Source of the DNA: an uncultured Paracoccaceae bacterium
GTDB lineage: Bacteria; Pseudomonadota; Alphaproteobacteria; Rhodobacterales; Rhodobacteraceae
Assembly (NCBI GenBank): GCA_947492825.1
Contig: CANLNT010000002.1
Span: 62,001 to 126,000, forward strand
DNA length: 64,000 nucleotides
Direction of reading: 5' to 3'
The translations under genes were made by a program, and so were the position numbers. Of the stretch, positions 28,011 through 37,447 are shown piece after piece (position 1 is the first letter of the stretch; the number at the start of each line of letters is the position of its first letter). The notes under the pieces were generated by a model, which was given only the letters and a program-made list of their open reading frames with translations, was not told where the DNA came from and did no database searches.

Positions 28011-28502
28011 GACGCAACACCTGATGACGCCCAAATGCTGGCCCATGTCCATGTGCGGGCCTGGCAAGAGGCTTACGTGGGTCTTTTGCCCGATGTCGAG
28101 ATTGCAAAGCGCGATCTGACCTACCGTTTCAAGCTGTGGTCCCGACTGATCGCGGACGGCCAATCCCGCATTGCCGTATCCCCCGATGTGGGATTTGCGC
28201 AAGTGGGACCGCAGCGGGATCAAGTCCTGCTGGATGCAGGCTATCGCGACGAGCTTTATAGCTTTTACGTCCTGCGTCCGGCCTATGGCACGGGCACGGC
28301 ACAGGCTCTGTTGCGTCACGCGCTTGGGCGCGGCGGCCAGCCATTTTCTGCATTGGTCGTTGAAGCGAATGCGCGCGCCTGCGGCTTCTATGAGAAGATC
28401 GGGATGCGGCATCTTGAGACCCGCACCGAAGCGATGGGTCAATTCAGGTTCCGCGAACGCGCCTATGTTTGTGATGACCCGCATCACATTTTGCACAATT
28501 GA
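27999..28502 (+). CDS. GNAT family N-acetyltransferase
   Basis: 167 residues. Opens with MMIRDATPDDAQMLAHVHVRAWQEAYVGLLP, typical of GNAT enzymes of the RimI/YjcF type. The central DELYSFYVLRPAYGTGTAQALLRHAL carries the acetyl-CoA loop, and the end has VVEANARACGFYEKIGM. Substrate unknown. The start lies in a palindrome, and a start three bases later is equally possible. 31 bases separate it from the MFS gene. Confidence 0.85.
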   Translation: MMIRDATPDDAQMLAHVHVRAWQEAYVGLLPDVEIAKRDLTYRFKLWSRLIADGQSRIAVSPDVGFAQVGPQRDQVLLDAGYRDELYSFYVLRPAYGTGTAQALLRHALGRGGQPFSALVVEANARACGFYEKIGMRHLETRTEAMGQFRFRERAYVCDDPHHILHN

Positions 28503-28533
28503 CAAGCCCGCGACCCGGCGGACAACTGAACCC

Positions 28534-29769
28534 ATGGAACGTAAAGCGCCTTTGATCACACCGGTGCTGGTGGCAGGCTGCCTGATCATCATGACAGGTT
28601 TTGCAATCCGCGCGTCCTTTGGTGTTTTCCAGATTCCCATCGCAGAAGAGTTCGGCTGGCCGCGGGCAGAATTCAGCCTTGCGATTGCAATCCAGAGCCT
28701 GGCCTGGGGGATTGGGCAGCCGATCTTTGGCGCATTGGCTGAAAAAATCGGTGACCGCCGTGCGATCATCCTCGGTGCGCTCTTTTATGCTGCGGGGCTC
28801 TTGTTATCTGCCGGAGCCACCACGCCGCTCGCACATCAGTTCTACGAGGTGCTGGTGGGCTTTGGTGTCGCGGGTACAGGCTTTGGCGTCATCCTTGCAG
28901 TGGTCGGCCGCGCGGCATCGGATGACAACCGGTCGATGGCCTTGGCGATTGCCACCGCTGCGGGCTCTGCCGGGCAGGTCTTTGGGGCGCCTCTGGCCGA
29001 GTATCTGCTGACCCTAATGACATGGCAGATGGTCTTTGTCTGCTTTGCGGGGGCCATTCTGGCAGTGTTGGCGGTGTTGCCAATGATGCGCAACCCGGCC
29101 CCCGCCAGCAAGGCAGAGCTGACCGAAACCATGGGCGCCACGTTGATCCGGGCCTTCCGCGACCCGTCATACACGCTGATCTTTCTGGGCTTCTTTTCCT
29201 GCGGCTATCAGCTTGCTTTTGTGACGGCCCACTTTCCGGCCTTCGTGGCCGAGGCTTGCGGCCCAATCCAGACAGGCGGCGTTTTGGCGGGGCTTGGAAT
29301 CAAGACGACGAGCGCGCTGGGGGCCATTGCGATTTCACTGATTGGCCTTGCGAACATCGCAGGCACGTTGTTCGCGGGTTATCTTGGCAAGCGATACCCA
29401 AAGAAATACTTGCTGGCCGGCATCTACGCTGGCCGCACCGTGATCGCCGCGTGGTTCATCATGACCCCGATGACACCCACCACGGTGATCATCTTTTCGG
29501 TCGTCATGGGCAGCTTGTGGCTGGCCACGGTGCCGCTGACCTCTGGCCTTGTGGCGCACCTTTATGGGCTGCGGTATATGGGCACCCTTTACGGGATCGT
29601 GTTCTTCAGCCACCAGTTGGGGTCGTTTCTTGGTGTCTGGCTCGGCGGGCGGCTCTACGACATCTACGGCAGCTATACGACCGTGTGGTGGGTCGGCGTA
29701 GGTGTCGGCGCATTCAGCGCGCTGGTTCACCTGCCAATTCGCGAACGCACCGTTCCGGCACCCGCTTAG
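28534..29769 (+). CDS. MFS transporter, oxalate/formate- or monocarboxylate-transporter type
   Basis: 411 residues and about 12 membrane helices. The first helix pair has GFAIRASFGVFQIPIAEEFGWPRAEFSLA, characteristic of the monocarboxylate/OFA branch. The loop 2-3 motif is FGALAEKIGDRRAIILG, and a large central loop separates the halves. It probably moves an organic acid by proton symport or antiport across the inner membrane. The ATG at 28534 removes an upstream extension that overlaps the GNAT gene. Confidence 0.86.
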   Translation: MERKAPLITPVLVAGCLIIMTGFAIRASFGVFQIPIAEEFGWPRAEFSLAIAIQSLAWGIGQPIFGALAEKIGDRRAIILGALFYAAGLLLSAGATTPLAHQFYEVLVGFGVAGTGFGVILAVVGRAASDDNRSMALAIATAAGSAGQVFGAPLAEYLLTLMTWQMVFVCFAGAILAVLAVLPMMRNPAPASKAELTETMGATLIRAFRDPSYTLIFLGFFSCGYQLAFVTAHFPAFVAEACGPIQTGGVLAGLGIKTTSALGAIAISLIGLANIAGTLFAGYLGKRYPKKYLLAGIYAGRTVIAAWFIMTPMTPTTVIIFSVVMGSLWLATVPLTSGLVAHLYGLRYMGTLYGIVFFSHQLGSFLGVWLGGRLYDIYGSYTTVWWVGVGVGAFSALVHLPIRERTVPAPA

Positions 29770-29907
29770 TTCTATGTTCCAGATAATTTGAACTAATTTT
29801 GCTGCGCGTTTTCCGGCAGACCAGCAACATTTCGCCGTGGCTTAAGGGATTCTACAAGTTCCCGCGACAGATTGCAGCCAATTGCAAAACGCAATCGGAG
29901 AACGCAC

Positions 29908-31023
29908 ATGGCGAACCTTCTTTCCACACTGACGATATTCCTACAACCGATCGCGCTGACAGTGTCGCTGGTCTATGCTTACGGGGCCATCGGGCGATGG
30001 CGCCGCACCGAACGGGTCCGAAACCTGTCGCTGGGCGTCTTGTTCGGGATTGGCACTGTCATTTCAATGCATGCGCCGCTTACCCTAGCAGAAGGGATGA
30101 TCTTTGATCTGCGCAACCTGATGGTGGGGGTGGCTTTTGCCTTTCTGGGCCCGCTCGCCGGGGCCATCACACTGGTCTTTGGTGTCGCCACGCGACTTTT
30201 GATCGGTGGTCCGGGGGCGATGATCGGTATTATCGCGATGTCCGTCAGTGCCGGGATGGCGCTGATCTGGTTCCTAAACCAGCGAAACAAAACCAACTAT
30301 AGCCATACAGCGCTTGGGCTTTTGGGGGTTATGATCTCTGCACATATTTTGGTGGGGTTGTTCCTGCCGCCGCCCTTCCGGGATGTCTTTTTGCGTGATT
30401 TGGCCCCCATTATTCTGGTGGCAAACATTGTTTGCACCTGGGGCCTGGGCAAGATGATCATGCGTGAACACCTGCTGCGGACAGAGCTTTCTGATCTACG
30501 CACTGCCGCTGAAACAGATCCGCTGACCAATCTTCTGAACCGCCGTAGCCTCGTCAAAATGGTCGACCGCTTACACCTGTCCGTCGCGGAACGCGATGGC
30601 AGCGTGTTGCTCTATTTCGACATTGATAGATTCAAGGCCATCAATGATCAGTTTGGTCACCTGATCGGCGACAAGGTTCTGCAATTCATCAGCCAGCGGG
30701 TAAAGTCATGCCTGCGCCCCGAAGACATCTTTGCGCGGCTTGGAGGGGACGAATTTGTCGTGGTTCTGCCAAACGTCACACCCGGCATCGCCGAGATCGT
30801 GGCAGAACGGTGCCGTCATGCAGTCTGTCGGGAACCTATCGTGATCGACGGGGTCTTGATCGATGCATCCATCAGCATGGGTGCCACATACTGCGACCGA
30901 CCGACCAATTTTGACACGCTGCTACGTGCCGCTGACGACGCACTTTATGCGGCCAAGGACGATGGTCGCAATCGGATTTCACTCGACGCCAGCTTTGCCA
31001 ACGTCAAGGCGCAGGCGGCCTAG
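29908..31023 (+). CDS. membrane-bound diguanylate cyclase (5TM sensor + GGDEF)
   Basis: 371 residues. About six hydrophobic segments in residues 1-180 form a 5TMR-LYT-like sensor (FDLRNLMVGVAFAFLGPLAGAIT is a hallmark). A GGDEF domain follows (residues about 200-360: DPLTNLLNRRSL, FDIDRFKAINDQFGH, intact GGDEF). An RxxD inhibitory site (RPED) lies five residues before GGDEF, so product feedback is expected. It should make c-di-GMP. GGAG is seven bases before the ATG. Its stop overlaps the convergent hydrolase gene. Confidence 0.92.
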   Translation: MANLLSTLTIFLQPIALTVSLVYAYGAIGRWRRTERVRNLSLGVLFGIGTVISMHAPLTLAEGMIFDLRNLMVGVAFAFLGPLAGAITLVFGVATRLLIGGPGAMIGIIAMSVSAGMALIWFLNQRNKTNYSHTALGLLGVMISAHILVGLFLPPPFRDVFLRDLAPIILVANIVCTWGLGKMIMREHLLRTELSDLRTAAETDPLTNLLNRRSLVKMVDRLHLSVAERDGSVLLYFDIDRFKAINDQFGHLIGDKVLQFISQRVKSCLRPEDIFARLGGDEFVVVLPNVTPGIAEIVAERCRHAVCREPIVIDGVLIDASISMGATYCDRPTNFDTLLRAADDALYAAKDDGRNRISLDASFANVKAQAA

Positions 31024-31943
31024 TCCCGCTCTCGCAACACATCGCGCAGGCGGTCCACGACGGCCTGCGCATGACTATAAGGCAAGGCATGATCTGCACC
31101 CTCGATCACTTCTTGCATCGTGGCCCGGTTCCACTGGGTCAACTGCCCCAAAGCGGAAAGCGGGATCACCGGGTCAGTATCCCCCCAAACGCCTACAACC
31201 GGCACACCCGCCCGCCCCAGCGCGCGATGCGCCTCTTCTGTCTGGTCGCTCAGCATGCCGCGACGGCTGGACAGAACGCTGGGCAGATAGCCTTGACGCG
31301 CCAGTTCGGCACGTTGCGCCGCCGCAACTTCGGGCCATTGGCTGTTACTGTGTTCGGCTTCAAATGCACCTGCAAGCCGCCTGCCACCTAAAGCCAGAAA
31401 CAGCCAATCCCCCAAGAACGGCGTTGTCCTGCAAAACCTGTCAAACCCGGTTTCATTGGCCTGAATCCCCGCACTTGCCAGCAGGATCACACGGGACATC
31501 CGATCTGGTTGGGCGGCGGCGAATGTTGCCGCGATCGACCCACCCATGGAATAGCCGATCAGGGTCAGATTGTCTGTAACCCCCTGATCCAACAACATAT
31601 CATTCAGCTGTTGGTGAAAAAACTCTTCCGTCTGCGCGCCCTTGGGCGCGTCTGACCAGCCGCGCCCGAAAAGATCATAGGTCAGGACCCGGTAGCCCAG
31701 CGCACTCAACCCTTCGGCCATTTCTGCAAACGCGACAGATGGCGTGGTCAGCCCGTGGATCGCGACGATGACAGGCCCGCGTGTCGGGCCGAACCACCGG
31801 TAATAGGTGACCCCCTGCGGCAGGCGAGCAAACCCGCCCGACGCGCCTTCCCGTTCGGCGCGCCCGATCCGCACCTTGCGGCTTTCCATCATGAAGGGCC
31901 AGGCCACGACAACGGCCAATACAACAAAAGTGACCCACATCAT
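31020..31943 (-). CDS. alpha/beta hydrolase, membrane-anchored
   Basis: 307 residues. A hydrophobic N-terminal helix (VTFVVLAVVVAWPFMM) suggests inner-membrane anchoring with the domain in the periplasm. The hydrolase fold shows VAIHGLTTPS (oxyanion region), the nucleophile elbow GYSMGG, the acid in VWGDTDPVIP and the histidine in GADHALPYS. The ATG overlaps the PhyH stop (ATGA). Substrate unknown; it is last in the operon. Confidence 0.87.
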   Translation of the reverse strand: MMWVTFVVLAVVVAWPFMMESRKVRIGRAEREGASGGFARLPQGVTYYRWFGPTRGPVIVAIHGLTTPSVAFAEMAEGLSALGYRVLTYDLFGRGWSDAPKGAQTEEFFHQQLNDMLLDQGVTDNLTLIGYSMGGSIAATFAAAQPDRMSRVILLASAGIQANETGFDRFCRTTPFLGDWLFLALGGRRLAGAFEAEHSNSQWPEVAAAQRAELARQGYLPSVLSSRRGMLSDQTEEAHRALGRAGVPVVGVWGDTDPVIPLSALGQLTQWNRATMQEVIEGADHALPYSHAQAVVDRLRDVLRERD

Positions 31944-32731
31944 GCGTCTGATCCGTAAATGATCGGGAACCAATCGGTGCGCAGCCGCGCGCCCGGTTCC
32001 ATGTCATGCCCCGGAAATGGCGGCGAGGTGCGACCGGGCCGCTCTACATAGCGCGCGTCATCCCCGACCCAGCGCAGCGACACCGCCCGCCTGCGCGTGG
32101 TTGTGGTGTTCCCCCGCGCGCCGTGTGCTGTGCGAAAGTCGAACAAGACGACATCGCCCGGCTCCATCGCCCACTCGAGGACTTGCGTCGCGTTGGGGTC
32201 GGCATCCGGGTCTGGTACCGGCGTCCATTCATGCGATCCTTCGTAGAAGTCGCTGTCGTCCGCCCAACTGACCGGACGCACCAACCTGTCCCACTTGTGC
32301 GAGCCTGCAATGAACCGCAGCGACGCCTCTTTCACCGGATCAAGCGGGATCCAAAGGCTCACCGTTTGCTGGCCGCTGACAAAGTAATAAGGCGCGTCTT
32401 GGTGCCACGGTGTCGGCTTGGGCGTGCCGGGTTCCTTGACCAGAACGTGGTCATGAAAAAACTGCGCTGTGCGGCTTTTCATCGCGGCTGCGGCGATTGC
32501 CGCTGCAGGACTGTTGTTCACAACATCCACAAAGGCCGGGATACGGGTCCAGTTGCAGTAATCATCAAAAAACCGCCCCTCACTTACTGCGTTTTCAGAG
32601 GCATTTGGCCCCGGATCAGCCATGTTCTGCGCGACCCCTTCGGCCAAACGATCCACCCAATCGGCAAAGACACCGCGCACCACGACTGCGCCATCACGCT
32701 GAAAATCAGCAATCTCTTGGGTGGTGATCAT
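31940..32731 (-). CDS. phytanoyl-CoA dioxygenase (PhyH) family enzyme
   Basis: 263 residues. Fe(II)/2-oxoglutarate dioxygenase fold: the HxD pair in WHQDAPYYF, a GSHKW segment, and the distal His/Arg in FRTAHGARGN and TTRRRAVSLRW. Members hydroxylate lipids or small molecules. It is coupled to the ornithine-cyclodeaminase-like gene by an ATGA overlap, so the substrate is plausibly an amino-acid-like compound. Not EctD, whose signature is absent. Confidence 0.88.
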   Translation of the reverse strand: MITTQEIADFQRDGAVVVRGVFADWVDRLAEGVAQNMADPGPNASENAVSEGRFFDDYCNWTRIPAFVDVVNNSPAAAIAAAAMKSRTAQFFHDHVLVKEPGTPKPTPWHQDAPYYFVSGQQTVSLWIPLDPVKEASLRFIAGSHKWDRLVRPVSWADDSDFYEGSHEWTPVPDPDADPNATQVLEWAMEPGDVVLFDFRTAHGARGNTTTTRRRAVSLRWVGDDARYVERPGRTSPPFPGHDMEPGARLRTDWFPIIYGSDA

Positions 32732-33630
32732 GGTCCAAAGCTTTCCAGAATGTAGCGGCTGGTCATCAGGTCCAAATGCGCGCCGCCGCCGTTTTTGAAT
32801 AAGGTGATATCGTCTGGCGTGCGGACAAAGGCATCAAGATCATAGAAATCCGCCACCACATCGCCTCGCGTTATCGCGCCACTGGCCAGCGGTATCTTCA
32901 GCTCTCCGATATGGTCCAGCGTGGTGTCATAGCTGTCGACAAATACCCGCGCCTTTTGCAAGGCGACATCATCCACCTCGCGCATGTCAGGCCGGTAGGC
33001 TCCGATCAAGTCGATATGCTGGCCGGGTTGCAGCCAATCCCCCTTGATCACCGGTTCGGTTGACATGGTGGCCGAGGTTACGATGTCAGCGGCGCGCACT
33101 GCGGCCTTTAAATCTGTGGCGACAGTCACGCCCGGGCAGTCGCGCGCGAACTTTTCGGCCCCGGCAGGTGACCGGTTCCAGACGGTGAACTGCGCGTCGG
33201 GAAAGGCTGCAACATAGGCCTGCCACAATGACCGACCTACTGTGCCAGCGCCTACGATCAGGATATTGCGGCTGTCGGGGCGGGCCAACCGGCGCGCGGC
33301 CAACAGGCTGTCGCCCGCCGTTTTCCACTTCGTCACCAGCTTGAAATCCAGGATCGCTTCGAGCGTGCCATCGGTGTCCGAAAACAGATTGACCGCACCT
33401 GCGATCATCGGCTTCCCGGCAGCGGGATTGCCGGGGAAAACAGTGGCGCATTTGACGGCCAGCCCCATCCCCTTGATCCACGCGGACCGGTTCAAAAGCG
33501 TGTTGTCGTCCCGATAAAGAAACACATCCTCGACCGAGCCCTTGGGCATGATGTGCCCGGCGGCCAGCGTGTCGGTCAGGGCCAGCCAATCCAAGGCGGC
33601 CTCCGCCTCGAACGGGATCAACACCGTCAC
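32728..33630 (-). CDS. ornithine cyclodeaminase / mu-crystallin family dehydrogenase
   Basis: 300 residues. The Rossmann motif is ILIVGAGTVGRSLWQAY near residue 122; the substrate region has KCATVFPGNPAAGKP with the conserved lysine, and IDLIGAYRPDMREVDD is the typical OCD strand. Family activities include ornithine cyclodeaminase, alanine dehydrogenase, ketimine reductase and opine-type reductases. The GTG start overlaps the HAD stop (GTGA). The exact reaction cannot be assigned. Confidence 0.87.
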   Translation of the reverse strand: MTVLIPFEAEAALDWLALTDTLAAGHIMPKGSVEDVFLYRDDNTLLNRSAWIKGMGLAVKCATVFPGNPAAGKPMIAGAVNLFSDTDGTLEAILDFKLVTKWKTAGDSLLAARRLARPDSRNILIVGAGTVGRSLWQAYVAAFPDAQFTVWNRSPAGAEKFARDCPGVTVATDLKAAVRAADIVTSATMSTEPVIKGDWLQPGQHIDLIGAYRPDMREVDDVALQKARVFVDSYDTTLDHIGELKIPLASGAITRGDVVADFYDLDAFVRTPDDITLFKNGGGAHLDLMTSRYILESFGP

Positions 33631-34232
33631 GGCAGCAACCCTTCGGCTTGTAGCCGGTCCGCGAATCCGGATGGCCCATCAAAAAGGTGGGTCTGCCAGT
33701 TTCGCGCGGCCGCGGCGTCAATATTGTCCTGTCGGTCGTCTGCAAACAGCAACGTGTCGGGCGGCAGGCCACAATCGTCCTCGACCATTTGATAGATCGC
33801 CGGGTCAGGCTTGGTCACGCGCATATGTCCCGAGATATAGCGCCGGTCGAATTCGGTCAGAAATGGATAAACCGGCTCTGCAATCTCAAAGGTCTGCACC
33901 CCAAAATTCGAAAGCGCAAAGACCGGCACACCCGCCGCGCGGAGCTTGCGCAAAATATCGACCGACCCGTCGATGGCAGGGGCTGCCATTTCAAGCCAAT
34001 TGTCGTGCCACATCATGATCTCGCCGTGCCAATCGGGATTGGCGGCGGCAAACTGCGTCACGGTCGTGCGGAAATCAGCGCCTTTGTCGACGTCATCGTT
34101 CATGCCATGCAAATCAAGGGCAGCAAACATGTCACGGCGGCGCGCCTTACCGATAACGCGGTCATAAAACCGTTCTGGTTGCCACTCGATCAGCACATTG
34201 CCGATATCAAAGATCACTGCATTGATGGTCAT
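33627..34232 (-). CDS. HAD hydrolase, subfamily IA (YihX/haloacid dehalogenase-like)
   Basis: 201 residues. Motif I is FDIGNVLIEW, where the DxGN variant is that of YihX-type sugar-phosphate phosphatases. Motif II is ALSNFG, motif III lysine is in RVTKPDPAIYQ and motif IV is LFADDRQDNIDAA. Second in the distal operon section, 30 bases after the DMT transporter. Substrate unknown. Confidence 0.87.
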   Translation of the reverse strand: MTINAVIFDIGNVLIEWQPERFYDRVIGKARRRDMFAALDLHGMNDDVDKGADFRTTVTQFAAANPDWHGEIMMWHDNWLEMAAPAIDGSVDILRKLRAAGVPVFALSNFGVQTFEIAEPVYPFLTEFDRRYISGHMRVTKPDPAIYQMVEDDCGLPPDTLLFADDRQDNIDAAAARNWQTHLFDGPSGFADRLQAEGLLP

Positions 34233-34262
34233 GCCTGCACCTTAGCCAATGGCGCGCGCAGT

Positions 34263-35213
34263 TCAACGGCGGGTGCGCGGGGCGGCGGCCACATCAGCCA
34301 CACGCGCCTCGCGCCACAACGTAAAGAGCCCGCCACCGATGATCAGCCCGGCCCCAACAAAGGTCAACCGATCCGGCACCTCGCCAAAGACCACGTAGCC
34401 CCAGAGGATCGCCAACGGCATTGCAAGGTATTCAAAAGGCGCGACAAAGGCCGCTTCGGCCACGCGGTAAGCCTGACTGATTAAAAAACCCGCGATGCCA
34501 ACGCCGAACCCCAGAAGGGCAAAGACCCAGTAGTCGCCCAAGTCCGGCCAGCTCCAGGCGCGCAGCAGGAATTGCAGCGATGGGTCTGACTGGTCGCCAA
34601 AGCGGCCATCGCCTACGGCAAGGCCGATCACCGCGCAGACAGTTATGAACACCAGTTGGATGTAAACGGCCATTGTCGCCGCACTTTCGGTGCCGCCAAT
34701 TTTGCGCGTGATCATGTGGATCCCGGCATAGGCCACTGCGGCGATCAGCGGCAGAAGAGAGGCAAACTGGAAGGCATCCGTGCCGGGCCGTAGGATGATC
34801 AGAACGCCAACAAAACCCACCACAATCGCGATCCAGCGCCGTGGGCCCACGGTTTCACCCAGAAAGACGACCGAAAAGACCGTAATCACCAGCGGGCTGA
34901 CAAAGAAGATTGCAACTGCTGTGGCAAGCTCCATCGCGGCGAGGCCAAGAAAGAAAGTCATATTTGCGGTCACGACGCAAAGGCCACGAAAAATATGCAT
35001 CCCCAGCCGTTTGGTGCGCAGCGCCGTCAGACCGCCAGAAAATGGCAGGATTAGCACCGCGATCACCAAAAGCCCGATGAGCGACCGCAATAGCACCACC
35101 TGATGCAGCGCATAACCGCCCGACAGGAACTTGATCAGCACATCATTGATCGAGAAAAAGATGACCGAGGCAGAGGCGCAGGCCGCACCAATAAACTGCG
35201 GCGAACGTGTCAC
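34263..35213 (-). CDS. DMT-superfamily transporter (EamA type)
   Basis: 316 residues with ten predicted membrane helices in two EamA repeats (residues about 10-145 and 155-300); motifs include [33 protein letters not shown] and [19 protein letters not shown]. Family members export amino acids or other metabolites. The GTG start overlaps the yaiI-like stop. By position it could export or import the compound handled by the PhyH/OCD genes downstream. Confidence 0.87.
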   Translation of the reverse strand: MTRSPQFIGAACASASVIFFSINDVLIKFLSGGYALHQVVLLRSLIGLLVIAVLILPFSGGLTALRTKRLGMHIFRGLCVVTANMTFFLGLAAMELATAVAIFFVSPLVITVFSVVFLGETVGPRRWIAIVVGFVGVLIILRPGTDAFQFASLLPLIAAVAYAGIHMITRKIGGTESAATMAVYIQLVFITVCAVIGLAVGDGRFGDQSDPSLQFLLRAWSWPDLGDYWVFALLGFGVGIAGFLISQAYRVAEAAFVAPFEYLAMPLAILWGYVVFGEVPDRLTFVGAGLIIGGGLFTLWREARVADVAAAPRTRR

Positions 35214-35653
35214 CTGGAGGCCGCGCGCAAAGCGCGCTCCAATGCATCCAGAAACCGCGATCTGTCATTCTTGCCAAAGGTTTTGCCGCCGCCTTGCCGG
35301 AACGGATCAACCGCGCGCATGTCGGCCATCAGGTCGCGCGTTGCCAGCACGTTGCCGATGTTCTTGTCCGTAAGCGCCTCGCCATTGTGCTTGAGCACTT
35401 GCGCGCCGTTCTCGATGCACCGCGCGGCCAGCGGGATGTCACCGGTTATGACCACATCGCCTGGCCCCGCGCGGTCCGCGATCCACATATCAGCCACATC
35501 GGGGCCATCTGGTACCACGACGGTTTCCACGAAGGGGTTCTGCGACGGCCTGATGCCGCCGTTCGAGACGATGAACATTTTCACCTTGTGGCGCGTGCCG
35601 ACCCGTTCCACTTCGGCCTTGACCGGGCAGGCATCGGCATCGACGTAGATCAC
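35210..35653 (-). CDS. YaiI/YqxD family protein (DUF188)
   Basis: 147 residues, normal for the family. Signatures: [13 protein letters not shown] at the start, [31 protein letters not shown], and [13 protein letters not shown] near the end. The PIN-like aspartates suggest a nuclease fold but the function is unproven. GTG start overlapping the stop of the S-formylglutathione hydrolase gene. Confidence 0.92.
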   Translation of the reverse strand: MIYVDADACPVKAEVERVGTRHKVKMFIVSNGGIRPSQNPFVETVVVPDGPDVADMWIADRAGPGDVVITGDIPLAARCIENGAQVLKHNGEALTDKNIGNVLATRDLMADMRAVDPFRQGGGKTFGKNDRSRFLDALERALRAASR

Positions 35654-36477
35654 GAATAAAGCGCCTCTGCGTGAAAGGCGACATGGTCTTCCATGAAGGT
35701 CGAGATGAAGAAATAGCTGTGGTCATAGCCCTCTTGCAGGCGCAGCTGCCCGCGCTGGCGTTTGGCCGCGAAAGCAGCAGCAAAGGCTTCGGTGCCCAAA
35801 AGCTCCCAGAATTGGTCTTTTGTGCCGGTATCAACCAGCATCGGCCCGTCAAAGCCTTCGCTTTCGATCAGCGTGGTCGCATCATTCGGGCCCCAGTTCG
35901 CTTCGTCACCCCAATAGGCGCCGAACTGCTTGCGACCCCAGTCGCTTTTGGTGGGGTTGCAAATCGGCGCAAAGGCCGACACGGACCGGAATCGACCTTT
36001 GAGCGCCATCGCTAGCGTCAGAGCCCCGTGACCGCCCATCGAATGGCCAGTGATCGATTGGCGATCCATGTCCAACGGGAATTCCTGCCCCAGCAGCGCT
36101 GGCAATTCTTCGGCCACATAGGTCCACATCTTGAAGTTTTTGGACCACGGTTCTTCGATGGCATCGATGTAAAAGCCGGCCCCCTGACCCAGATCATAAG
36201 CGTCATCATCAGGCACCCCTTCGCCACGAGGCGACGTGTCGGGAAACACAAGCGCGATCCCCTGTTCTGCGGCCCAAGCCTGCGCGCCCGCTTTGGTCAT
36301 CGCGTTTTCATGGGTGCACGTCAGGCCCGAGAGGAACCACAAGACTGGCACCGGCGCGTGCTGTGCCTCTTCGGGTAGAAACAGGCCAAAGGTCATGTCT
36401 GTTCCAGTTGCGGTTGAGGCATGCGAATAAACACCCTGCGTTCCGCCGTAGCACATGTTTTCCGAGATCGTTTTCAT
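35650..36477 (-). CDS. fghA: S-formylglutathione hydrolase
   Basis: 275 residues, esterase D type. Nucleophile elbow GHSMGGHGA near residue 145, [21 protein letters not shown], the acid in DTGTKDQFW and the histidine in GYDHSYFFI. It releases formate and glutathione in formaldehyde detoxification, relevant to methylated-compound metabolism in roseobacters. The formaldehyde dehydrogenase partner is not in view. GGGG precedes the ATG. Confidence 0.94.
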   Translation of the reverse strand: MKTISENMCYGGTQGVYSHASTATGTDMTFGLFLPEEAQHAPVPVLWFLSGLTCTHENAMTKAGAQAWAAEQGIALVFPDTSPRGEGVPDDDAYDLGQGAGFYIDAIEEPWSKNFKMWTYVAEELPALLGQEFPLDMDRQSITGHSMGGHGALTLAMALKGRFRSVSAFAPICNPTKSDWGRKQFGAYWGDEANWGPNDATTLIESEGFDGPMLVDTGTKDQFWELLGTEAFAAAFAAKRQRGQLRLQEGYDHSYFFISTFMEDHVAFHAEALYS

Positions 36478-36516
36478 TGTGTAACCCCTGTCATTTCTCC
36501 AAGGGCTACCGCAGGG

Positions 36517-37446
36517 TCAGAAGCTTGTCACCCATGCAATGACACCCGACACCGTCAAGACGCTGATCGTGGTCGAAATCAGGATTGATGCAGAGACCCG
36601 CGTCGGCGCCACACCATAGTGCTGGGCCAGGATATAGACGTTGCCCGCCACCGGCAGCGCGGCTGCGGCAATCATTACGCCTGCGGCATAGGGGTCGATG
36701 GCAAAAACGAACAGGGCGGCAAAGGCCACCGCCGCCGGATGCAGCACCAGCTTGCAGAACGACAGCCACCCCGCGATGCTGACCCGCTCTGCCGATTTCG
36801 TGGCCAGTGACGCCCCAATCGCAAAAAGCGCGCCAGGCGTGGCTGCACCGCCCAGAAGCTCCAGAAATGCATTGACCGGACCGGGGATCTGCAACGCCAG
36901 CGACGAGACGATCAACCCCAATGAGATCGAGACGATCATCGGGTTCTTCAACAGCCCCAGCCCAACCGTGATCAGAATTGCCGGGCTGAACCGCCCGTCG
37001 CGGCTGCCGGTGATCAGGATCACGATCAGGCTGCCAAAAACGATCAGATCAACCGCCAGTACCATCATGATAAAGCCCACCGATGCCTCGCCCAGCAACA
37101 GCGCCAGCATCGGGATGCCCAGAAAACCCACATTGCCGATCACCGCGCATTGCGCTTCGACCGCGGCCTCTGCCACCGGCAAGCGACGCGCCATAGCAAC
37201 CAATGTCGCCAACACATAGACCACGGCGGATCCGGCCAAATAGGCCCCAACAAAGGGCCAATCCAGAATATCCGCCAGCGACAGGTTCGCCGAAAACCGG
37301 AACAACATGGCCGACAGGGCAAAGTAAAAGACGAACTTGGTCAGATAGGCCGTGGCCTCTGCACTGAAAAACCCGGTGCGCCCGGACCCGTAGCCAAGCC
37401 CAATGACCGCAAAGAACGGCAGGGTTTGCAGCAAAATGTCCAGCAT
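36517..37446 (-). CDS. AEC family (auxin efflux carrier-like) transporter
   Basis: 309 residues with about ten membrane helices. The N-terminal LPFFAVIGLGYGSGRTGFF and the central NVGFLGIPM motif (helix 4 crossover) mark the AEC family, members of which carry malonate, malate or amino acids. It starts one base after the stop of the 328-residue membrane protein, so they are coupled. Confidence 0.9.
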   Translation of the reverse strand: MLDILLQTLPFFAVIGLGYGSGRTGFFSAEATAYLTKFVFYFALSAMLFRFSANLSLADILDWPFVGAYLAGSAVVYVLATLVAMARRLPVAEAAVEAQCAVIGNVGFLGIPMLALLLGEASVGFIMMVLAVDLIVFGSLIVILITGSRDGRFSPAILITVGLGLLKNPMIVSISLGLIVSSLALQIPGPVNAFLELLGGAATPGALFAIGASLATKSAERVSIAGWLSFCKLVLHPAAVAFAALFVFAIDPYAAGVMIAAAALPVAGNVYILAQHYGVAPTRVSASILISTTISVLTVSGVIAWVTSF

Positions 37447-37447
37447 G

